From contig NC_092403.1 of assembly GCF_009017415.1 (NCBI RefSeq), positions 62,001-126,000 on the forward strand: a stretch of 64,000 nt of DNA, given 5' to 3'. The position numbers and the translations under genes are program-made. Below, in pieces: positions 54,999-64,000 of this stretch. Source of the DNA: Aspergillus flavus. Taxonomy: Eukaryota; Ascomycota; Eurotiomycetes; Eurotiales; Aspergillaceae. The notes below the pieces were generated by a model. The model ran no database searches. It saw nothing but the letters and a program-made list of their open reading frames with translations, and was not told the DNA's origin. Each line of letters begins with the position of its first letter. The first letter of the stretch is position 1.

Positions 54999-55925
54999 TG
55001 TCATGGACTGGACTCAGGTCAGAGCCACGTATGTAGTCAAGTGCAATTCTACTCCCATAAGAGGGAGCGATGGCATATATGTATCTGCCTACTAGTCATG
55101 ACCATATCATTCTATCTAAGACTGAACGTTATGAGAATACCGAGGCCAAGAAAGTATGTTAAAGGTCATGCATTTGATTATCAAATCAAATTCCTCAAAT
55201 TATAGGCCTTCTTGGCAGACTATGACCTAATTTTTCAACTTTGCGTTTCCTTTATAAGGGTATAAAAAATACCAGTTTGAGTGAGATCAAGAGTTGAGAT
55301 AAGTCGATAAGCAACCAACCAGCAATTAAAAAATAGCAAACATGAGGCGACCAGCGAGAGATGAGAGAAGGTAAAAAAAAAAAAATAAAATAAAATAAAA
55401 CAAAATAGAATAAATAGAATAAAGAGATGAAGAAAGGAAAAGCAAAGGAAGTAACAGCTGTCCGTTGTTGTTTTCGTATAATTGAGGTATGAGGATTATA
55501 GACCTTGTCGAGTCATTTCCGCAGGAGCCAGGATTGAGCCGGTATAAATCAACTTCTCACCTCGTTTATTGTTCTGAAAGTATCTCTGTAAATTATCTAT
55601 CTCAATGGGTTTTATGATAGGCCGCGTAAACAAATGCAAAATCGGAAGTTTGTAGAACTAGTTTTTGGAACTCTTTTCGTACTATAGATATACAGAACAC
55701 TGTCTTTACAGGAAGGCATAATAGCTCATATTGTTATTTAGCGAAGAGAGAACCGCACTTTTAGCAGGAATACTGAAAATACACACTAGTAGCAACTACA
55801 AATTCGACCTCTCGTGGTATTACCCCTGGTTCATGCCACCCCACGGTGCTTTTGATAACTTTTGAAACTTTTTCCAACTATCCAAACTTTTTCCAACTAT
55901 CCAAACTTTTCAGCTGAATGAGGAT
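54999..55925. repeat. Convergent spacer with simple and tandem repeats
   Basis: AT-rich 3' spacer. An A-rich (AAAAT)n-type tract lies at about 55375-55420. A 19-bp unit (AAACTTTTTCCAACTATCC) is perfectly duplicated in tandem at 55865-55883 and 55884-55902, with a partial third copy, just downstream of the STAND gene stop. No gene is seen. Confidence 0.75.
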
Positions 55926-58900
55926 TTAGGCAGGAATTGCGAGGCGTTCACGTAGAACAACACCTTCCTCCGAGGCAGGCAGGATCAGGTCATCAGTCGC
56001 CTCAGCTCGACCACAGCCGAATTTCTTGAGGTCCCACTTATCCACGCCTTCCACTCCTTTCAGCTCGTTTCCAAAAGCTTTGAAAATATCATTATTAAGG
56101 TTCTCGTATTCCGAGTACTCCTTCGGCCAGTCTCCCAGGCGTTCAACAGCAAGTTTGAGCAGACGTAGGTGCTGACGAACGTACTTGGCTTCGCCTTCTG
56201 TCGCCTCACCGGGACTGCTGGCATTCGAGCCGCCGGGGCTGCTTGTGTCTCCAAGGCTGGATGAGAAGTAAGACGGGTCAACGAAGGATCGTAGGGCATT
56301 TTCATGCAGCACTGCAGCCTCCTTGTAGTACCGGTACGCCAAGTCGCGGTAGTCCTTCTGGTCTTGATATCCCTGTGCCACGCTCGTGTACATCTGAGAC
56401 AGGAGCACGGTCATCTCGACGGTACTTTGATGGCGGGGGCCATGGACACGAGCACAGTTGTACACAATATCTTTCGCCAGACGGATGGCATCCACGTAGT
56501 CACCAATCATGTAGCGTGTGATGACAAGCATACGGCCAAGGGCAAGGGTGTAGATATGCTGTTGCTGCGAAGTGCTGCGGGTTTCGCGGGCATTCCAAAG
56601 GGAGGTAAGCACGCGGACCAAGGTGGAATAATCCTTTTGCTCGTCAAGAAGCCCGATCAGCCGGTCCAGGTTGACATGGTCTAACTGAGTTATGTCAAGC
56701 TTCAATTGCTCGAACTTGTCCAGAGCTCCCTTCACGATGGTGGCCGATAAACTGAGCATATCTTTTCGCACATTGGGCTCCACAAAGGATTTGATGTCTC
56801 GGCTTGAAATTGCTAGACCTAATTTGAATGCCAGCTTGACGGCAGTCAACGAGGAGAAGCCGTAATGCGCCCGGATGTATTTGAATAAGACCGACGCCAA
56901 GTCAAATGCAGTATGGTAGTTCTTGGAGGCCAGGAGTTGAGTTACTCGGTTGTAGCTGGCGATGGCGATAGAGCTGATGTAATCGCGCGATGAGTGGGAT
57001 TTGAAGTACTCTAGAAGCGTGGTGACGAAGACCTTCCCCTGGGCAAAGTTGACATCGACATTATCGCGCTCCGCGGATATGAAGTAGTGGGTGAATTTCT
57101 CGATGAGTCCGGTGGCAGTGGATTGACGGCCTCTGGAGAGCAGTACACTATGTAGGCGGCAGACAATGGACAACGTGCTCTGGAAGCTGCTGGTCTTCGA
57201 CTTCATCGCAGTTCTGAGCTTTTCGAAATAGACATATTCAGTCACCAGTGAAGTGTAAATCTCGTTCATGCTGACAGACATGGCCTCCCGCTCTTGAAGA
57301 CTGTACTCGAGCTGGGCTAGGAAAACAAGGGCTTGATGCTGGTCGGCAGAGAAGTTAAAGCTGATGGAGCCGACCTCGATATCCCTGGCCACAAGTTCTC
57401 GGTAGATCTCCTGTGCCATTGCTTTGCCGCGCTGGAGTTGACCTGAGCTGATAAAGCTGGAAGCAATACTCTGGGCTGCTAGACACAGATTGAACGCCGA
57501 GGTCTCCGTCGATAGGACTTGCGAAGTTGCTTCTTGCAACAATGAGAAAGCTGTCTGGAATTCATTGCGTCTAGAATAGAGAGATACGAGCTTCTCCATC
57601 TGGGAGAGTGATTCCTGGTGAGCCCATCCATATTTCTGTCGGGTGGCCTCGAAACGCTTCTTGTGAATAGAGACCACCTTATGAAACTCCGCGGTTGTAA
57701 TCGTCTCAGTACTTGAGGTCAGCGTATTCTCCTGTTCTTCGTACAAGGCATCTAGTGTCGCTTTAATTCCCTCATAGTCGATATCCACCTGGCTTGCTTT
57801 GAGCTTCAACAACTCCTCGTAGAGCTCTATTGCTTCACTCTTGTACGCATAACTTTCCTGGCAAATTTGTGCCAGTGTGGTGGTGGCTTGGACCGTGATT
57901 GTCGCGGTTACCCCGAATAAAGACTGGCATGTCTTGCGGTACTGAACTGTTACATCATGAATGGCCACAATGTCAGCTCGAGTCATCCGCAAGCAATGGA
58001 CATAGCGCTCATAGGTAAGCTTCACGAATGCCTGATCTTTAAGCTTGGGATTGACATGTGGATGCTGCAATGTGTTGAACAAGGTCTGACAAGGGTGCAA
58101 TGCCTCAGAAAAACGTCCTTGCGTCAGAAGCTCTGTGACTACAATAAGAAGCGGTTCAAAGGCGTCCGGGTGACAGGTATTTGAATCCTTATTCAGAATC
58201 TTCACAATCTGTCCATAGTAATCGACGCAGACCGGGCGTAGATGCGTAAGGGTGGCCAATGCCCACAACTCCTTGAGCACATTCGGATGAGCTTGCCCAT
58301 ACTTCTTAGTATAGTCGTCTAGGACTTCTTGGTGGATATTGATGAGCTCATCGGTTTTGGATGATCGCTCATAGAAGCGCAAGATTGCTATCGTGGCTCG
58401 ATCACGGAGTCTATCTCCAAGGGGCCTGCCATGTCGGGCAGCACGATAGACTCGAAGACGAATATTCTCCTCTTTTACTAATCGCTGCCTCGCACGATAG
58501 CAGTTACTCAGGCGCTCAGCGAGCTGGACACAGTAGTCCACATTCTTCGATGGGAGGATAACATCCTGGAGAGATGGGGCGAATAACGCTGGCCAAATAC
58601 TCCGTAAAACCCGCTTCATGGCTTGAGTAGCGTCATGCCATCGACGCTGGGACAAATACTTGTTAATAAGCGAAGTTGTCGCCTGCGCGGAGAATTGTGT
58701 GGTTGTAAGGGTGCTAAACACAATCTCTTCAAGGATAGATTCAGAAACGGTTGACTCCTTCTCTATGACTTCCTGGGAAGTTGACTGTATAGCCTGGTGA
58801 AGCTCCGCATAGATCGAGCTATGTTGACTGATGCTTTGAGCACAGTGATTCAGCACTTGCAGTGCAACGGCATGCAGCCTGACGGATTTCATGAGTTTTG

Positions 58901-61900
58901 CAACTTGCATAAATTGCGATACAACCGCCTCATCTAAAGTAGAGACGGCCTGCTCATAGTCTTGCCAGAAACCCCAGAGAATAGCCGCTACCTCGCTCTC
59001 TCGCTTTTGCAACATGAGGAAGTTCGAATAGGCCAGAGCAATCTTCACATTCCGTAGCTCCCACTCTACAGAGCGGTGGAGTCGGTATTCCCAGCTGGTG
59101 CGCTGCCAGATCTCAAGGTAAATAAGTTCGGCTGCTTTGTGGTCCCCAGCGTTGGCATACTGTTCTGCCTGGCTGAGCATTGATTCAAACTCGAACGACT
59201 CGCTAACCTCGACATCCGTCTCAATCTCGTCTATCTCGAGGCTTGACCCTCCCACAGTGGGCTGAGGCCGACCGATGAGGTGGATGTGCAACGAATCATC
59301 GGGCAATTGGGGCTTGATCGGATCTTTTGGACCTCCAGGATGGCGAGCGCCAATGGAAACTCTGATTTCCTCGGCTTTGTGCTCTTCTTTGATGTAGTGG
59401 TAATGCTCTGCAAGCTGAGTGGCAGTGGAAATGAACAGATCGCTTGTCGATCCATAAACAACCTTATAGCTCTCCACAAGGAGGTGGAGTACTTCAATTC
59501 GTCTCGCCATAGTGGTTGTCTTCGAAGTAGTCACTTGTCCAGTGGTAATTTCCAAGAAATATTGTGCCACCGTCATGGTGATACTGTGTTGAGCTGAGAG
59601 TAGCTCTTGACAGATCTTGATGGCATCATAGAAGATATGATCACCTTGAGCTGGGGCCTTATGAATACTCCAATAGAAAGACACTTCACATAAAAGTGTC
59701 TGAAGAGTGGCTTGCTGTTTGGAGGATAGTATCGATTGGTAGAGGCGCGTCTGGGTATCGTGGAAAGACACGAGCACCGGAGTCTCTTTACGCTCCCATA
59801 CAGCCATCTCGAGCCTAGGTAGCGTTGTGCTGGTCGGAAGTATATTGCGAATTTCTTTCGCAGCTGCAGAGATTTCCCGGTCTGTGTTGCAGCCCATTGC
59901 CGTCCGCAGATGGTCTATCCAGTAGCGGAGTGCAAAGTCCAACAAAGGGTGCCTTTCGATGAGGTTGCGGGTGAAACGCGATTCCAACGGCTCCAAGGCT
60001 AGCTCACGTCCATCTGGAACCACAAGCTTTGCATAGAGTAACAGCCGCTGGGCCAGATCGAGGTTCCTGTTCTTAATCGTGGGAAGGATATTGCCATGAT
60101 TGAAGATCTCCAGGATTGAATCGCGTACTTTGGCGTGCCGCAGGAACACCAAGTTATTTTGAATAAAGACTAACGACGCCACAGGCTTCAGAATATGAAG
60201 TGGACTTTCCTTGTCCTGCTCTGTGATCCTTTGCTTGTCTTGCTGAATAGATAGAAGCGCGGACAACTCTTGTACCTGTAGCGGCCGACAAGCAGTGGCG
60301 AGCCAGACAACGAGTTTGATTGCCTCTTGGGTCACATTCGAATGCAGGGTGCGATTAATGAAGTCTTTTACTGTGGGCTTTTTATTGACAAGATTGTCAA
60401 CCGCCTTGACCAGAGCCTGGGTGTTGGCCGGGGCCTCGTCACGAATTTGTTTCGAAGCAAGCTTAGCCCACAGAAAAGAGCCATTAGAAGCCTCTGCAAT
60501 CCGGGTAACTTGAATCTCACGTCGCTCTTGGGGAGCTTTGTTGAAGCTGTCGCTACCCTGCAAGATGCTTCGCACAACTGCGGAAATATCATCGAGAATA
60601 AGCTCTGGTGTAATGCGTACCGTGTCCTGTCCCTCCCGAGGGGAGGTTTTGGACTCCTGCTGAGATGTAAGCAGGATCAGCCTGGTACTCTTTGCGTTAT
60701 GGGTAGCATGTCGGAGCCTCTTCAATAAAGCTGCTTCGCCGCCGTTGGCTTCATCCACGCCGTCAACGATCAGAACTAGCTCCTTCGCGTCTTTCCGGCT
60801 AGCTTCAAGTGCATTTTCGAGGACTCCCCAGATGATGTCATCGTATACTTCAGGGTCAAATGTCTCCTGGCACCGTCTGTATGTATCAGAAAGCACGCGG
60901 TAAAGGCGAACATTTCCAATTTGCTGGTCGAAAAGCTGGGATAGAATAGTCTTGGCAATAGCACGAGGCATAGTGTTTGCCAGAACCCTGCTGTCTGGAT
61001 ATACAGTTAGCAGCAAAATAAATCGTTAAGTCGTTAGCAAACTCACTAATGGGCACAAATATAGTTCTGTAGCTGACGTCTCCGACGGGATGTTGCAAGT
61101 GATCGTTGATAACAGTCGCGAGGATGGACTTTCCCGACGCAGGATTTCCGGAAATAGCGAGCGTTTGTCGCTTGCCCTTCAAAAAGCGATTTAAATAGGG
61201 CATCATCCAAACACAAGTTGATTCTTCACGCTCTTGGGCAAGTTGGGCTGTGGCCTCGACTACTTTGGCAAGGACAAGGTCCTCCGGCTCAAGCCAGCGC
61301 TTGATCGTCCTCGTGTTGGTTACTGGCATGGTTGGGTTAACCTCGTAGTCCTGGTCAAACAAAATGAGTTACAATACCTTTGGCACTGTCATACCCCTCG
61401 CGCTGCAGCTGGTATGTCCACATCAGCTCAGATATGCGCTCGCACCGGCTGCGGAAATTGTGGATTTGGTCAGAGAACTCGCTGTAGATATCAACATGCA
61501 AGTACCCTGCCGCCGGAATGGTTTTACGGAAGTGCGTTGCAATTCCTACTACCAAAGTCACCAGGTCTGCAAGAGCCAGGCTAAGCTGGTCCTTAATGTC
61601 GCCAGAAACCTGAAATAATTCTGCTCGGTCGAGGAGGCTTCCCAAGCCCGTCGAGCAGCGATAGAAGAAGCCAAATAGATTCATGAGGGCGCAGGAATTT
61701 TCTTCTCCGAGCTATAACATCATATCACACTACTTAGACAATATTTTCTGATAGCCGAAGGGGGCACTCACCTTTAATAGGCTGGCACAATGAACATAAG
61801 CGAGTTGAGCTGCTAGGTGACTATCTCCTGCGAATTCTTCAATCGCCTTATCGAATGAATGCAGCCGCTCTACGAACAATGCTGCCCATACTAACGTCTT

Positions 61901-62206
61901 GTCGTAACTGCTTCCTTCGGCAGGAAGCTTTTCCATTCTCTCTGCACCAATCCATTCTAGTACGGTAGCGTAATCAGTTTCCAAGATTTTTGTGCTTATC
62001 ATCGCATCACTGCTGCGACGAGCGAGCGAGTCAACAACATCAGCCAACATTGACTTTTCCCCGTCAGATTTAATGGAGCTCTGAGAGGCAGTACTCCATC
62101 TGAACACACTATTGGAAACACTCGCATTGTCTGCTCCGAGAGTTGAGTTGGTATAAAGAGAGGACCCAAAAGGGTGAGAAACATGAGCTTGAAAAGAAGT
62201 GGCCAT
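55926..62206 (-). CDS. STAND NTPase: Goodbye-like N-terminus, NACHT domain, long TPR-like tail (4 exons)
   Basis: The exons are 62206-61772, 61711-61378, 61322-61047 and 60994-55926, 2,037 residues. The third exon start rests on a 55-bp intron (GTATTG...GCCAG) chosen by phase. Residues 1 to about 255 form a helical N-terminal domain like the fungal STAND 'Goodbye' domain. The NACHT-type NTPase follows: a P-loop SGNPASGKS (about 314-322) and Walker B LVLIVDGVDEA (about 421-431), then a winged-helix-like part (ELSALLSIQQD). About 1,450 residues of helical pairs follow, with TPR-like spacing (for example GDHKAAELIYLEIWQRTSW and SEAIELYEELLKLK). Fungal STAND proteins act as cytosolic sensors; many control cell death or non-self recognition. 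The ligand and output are unknown. Confidence 0.85.
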
Positions 62207-63501
62207 GTTGGTATGAATTACTGGAAAGACAAAGCAATGAAGTTATGATTAATGGGGAATGGGGTTAAGTTGGGATAATGATTAAATATTGAAACTAGGA
62301 ATATGTATAAATAATGGTATAGCATATGAAAAAAGAAGGCAGGACTTTGTGCCAGGCACATCACATCTTAAATATCCAAGCTCACGGGAGTCCTCAGCTT
62401 TAAGCTATACCTAACGTATCCCCACAAAGTGGAACTCATGATGAAATAGAGGAAAGTTTCATGCCGTCCTGTCCAGGCATGATTCAGCGACGACTGAATT
62501 GCGATGACGAAATATACCATGCTTCTATCCAATCGAGGGCGTGCATTTAAGTCGGCGTTGCCGAAGAGTAGTAACAAAAGGGCCTACCTAACATTCCTTT
62601 CAGCTACAAGCACACAGTATTCGAACCCTTGACATCGAGGCATACGCAATACGCAGAACATGTGAGTTTCTACTCAATTGAAAGATACACTGAGGTCGGC
62701 GTCACCGAAGCCGTGAGGAAGAACGACCTACCTGAGCAACACTCAGCGTTGTACAGTACTATCGCCGGAGTCACCGAAGCAGTGAAGAAGCTTCCAGTAT
62801 TCATAGTGGACCGGAATAAACCTAAACACAAAGCATGGTTATATGGCAAAGATCAGTTCTTGAAGTAGTAGTGGGTACAGCAATCCATGGGCGGACGTTG
62901 AAATAAAACTTGAATATAAAAAGTACTGACTAGTTGAAGGGGATGACGTCTAAAGTGAAATTGCGGAGTCCACGGTGGATAGTAGATGGTCCATAATCGA
63001 ATCGGCACCACACGGAAAAGCTGTCAAGTTAGGGTTTCCGCATGCGGCCCAGGGTCAGCCATGAGACCCAACATGAACCTTGGTACGCCCAAAGACCTCT
63101 CTCTTTCTTTCTTTTTGACTTATTTTCTTTTTTAATAGAACGGACTATATTCTGACAACAGCTCCAAAGAATCCAGTGGACGGAAAACAGCTGTTGCCTA
63201 ATCGGTCGCATACAACCCACTCAGAGCACATTCCATCGTATCCGAAAAGTTTTCTCTCCGAACGCAGCGACTGGTTGTCCTGTCAATGATCACCAAATAC
63301 CCAAATGAAAATCGCTGACTGGGTCTGCATCCGCGTAGAGAAATACCCTGGCCGAGCATCTCTCAACAAGCTTTGGAACTTGTTGGAGCTTGTTGGAGCT
63401 TTCTTACTCCTGCATTTGTCCCTATGAATTTCGTCGGGGCCACTTGGTTTATCTACTTTTGAAGGACTTTGTCCCACCCAGTCTCTCTATTTGGATTTAA
63501 T
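62207..63501. other. Divergent 1.3-kb promoter region
   Basis: Lies between the STAND gene and the partial gene at the right edge. The frame at 62629-62868 contains an imperfect direct repeat (GTCACCGAAGC at about 62700 and 62770) but no recognisable domain. Two copies of TTGTTGGAGC lie around 63380-63400. A pyrimidine-rich tract lies at 63100-63135. Confidence 0.45.
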
Positions 63502-64000
63502 ATGCTGGAGGACACATCACTCGAATCCCCTCGTCCGCGGCCCGAATGCAGCAGTCATATGGAGCCGGGCGGGAAGACCGAGATAGGAGCATGGACGGCG
63601 AACGTATCTTCTTGCTTAGGTAGAAGTAGCAAGCATTACGTCCCCTCGTCCCCACCGAACCACTTGGAGCCTGCACATAGCCATGGAGATGTGCACAATG
63701 ACACGACAGATAGACCACAATCCCCAGTCTGGAACCCCAACGAACGCCAGATTAACTCAGACCAGTCTGTACGACTGGTTACCGACCCCACTGAAGTCCA
63801 GGTGGCCGATGAGGCCGCTGTTGAAGTCAATGGGTCGGAGACAGAATCCGCCCCGTGCGCCGAGCAGATCACGTTGAAGGCATTGTTAGAAAAGATCCGG
63901 CAGGAAAAAGGGACTGACCAAGTGGATATACTCAGCGTGTGCTTCGGGGAGCCTGGTGTCGACCTCAATGTACACATTCAGGGCGACTTTACCGTGACCT
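63502..64000 (+). CDS. Small fungal motif protein, 3' end outside window
   Basis: Open from the ATG at 63502 to the window edge, at least 166 residues. The N-terminus is polar, Ser/Pro-rich and probably disordered. From about residue 130 a helix (LKALLEKIRQEKG) is followed by strand-like segments, and the last visible residues read VDLNVHIQGDFTVT. This ending parallels the HAVIQGNVTIGLF terminus of the small protein at 53475-53863. If the parallel holds, the stop codon should lie within a few codons beyond the edge. No signal peptide. The two motif genes flank the STAND gene on either side. Function unknown. Confidence 0.6.
   Translation, partial: MLEDTSLESPRPRPECSSHMEPGGKTEIGAWTANVSSCLGRSSKHYVPSSPPNHLEPAHSHGDVHNDTTDRPQSPVWNPNERQINSDQSVRLVTDPTEVQVADEAAVEVNGSETESAPCAEQITLKALLEKIRQEKGTDQVDILSVCFGEPGVDLNVHIQGDFTVT

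Noticed and set aside
61363..61390. 27-bp intron ending at GACCAG in the STAND gene
   Set aside because: Too short for a fungal intron and the phase does not fit; the 55-bp intron ending GCCAG keeps the frame.
62590..62660. tRNA-like GGGTTCGAAT box on the minus strand
   Set aside because: The T-stem does not pair and no D-arm or acceptor stem is present; no tRNA is supported anywhere in the window.
62629..62868. 79-codon frame with an internal repeat (GVTEAV twice)
   Set aside because: Short, no family match and no intron structure; kept only as a note in the spacer entry.
1..64000. CRISPR arrays, bacterial operons, rRNA genes, viral genes
   Set aside because: None seen; gene structure is that of a fungal nuclear chromosome.

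Overview
This window is nuclear DNA of a filamentous ascomycete, almost certainly an Aspergillus or close Eurotiales relative. The genes have short introns (about 45-90 bp, GTRNGT...YAG with CTAAC/CTGAC-like branch points). They encode fungal-only families: Zn2Cys6 regulators, Pth11-like rhodopsin-domain proteins, DUF5695, secreted pectin lyase, and Goodbye/NACHT STAND proteins. Coding regions have moderate GC; intergenic DNA is AT-rich. Gene models below were spliced by eye from ORF frames, donor/acceptor sites and intron phase; exon limits are given in each entry.

Layout. 0-4 kb: a Cys-rich hypothetical (5' cut), a small membrane-anchored acidic protein and a nuclease-fold-like hypothetical. 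4-7 kb: a gene-poor, decayed stretch with the remains of a maltose-permease-type sugar transporter. 7-16 kb: an XIP-type aquaporin (NPARC signature), an alpha/beta hydrolase, a phytanoyl-CoA-type dioxygenase and a rhodopsin-domain membrane protein. 16-26 kb: three secreted plant-polymer enzymes on the + strand (a DUF5695 protein, a GH43 enzyme and a PL1 pectin lyase). 25-28 kb: a flavin-reductase-like protein and a thioesterase-like membrane protein. 28-36 kb: a compact sugar-use module of Zn2Cys6 factor, intracellular GH3 beta-glucosidase (with PA14) and sugar MFS permease, the last two divergent from one promoter. 36-40 kb: a DHA1-type MFS transporter divergent from a second Zn2Cys6 regulator. 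40-43 kb: a GH115 alpha-glucuronidase.

43.9-48.3 kb is bracketed by perfect 20-bp inverted repeats, each abutting a TA. It contains a beta-rich orphan protein and a secreted alginate-lyase-family protein but no transposase. 49-51 kb: a cryptic three-exon MARVEL-type membrane protein and a zinc alcohol dehydrogenase.

53-64 kb is an accessory, possibly immunity-like, region. A 2,037-residue STAND protein (N-terminal Goodbye-like domain, NACHT-type NTPase, very long TPR-like tail) is flanked by small proteins. Two of them, at 53.5-53.9 kb and at the right edge, end in a similar short beta motif (IQGxxT). The two most interesting signals are this STAND locus with its motif-sharing neighbours and the TIR-bracketed two-gene interval. 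Functions are inferred from recognised family signatures only; no database search was run.
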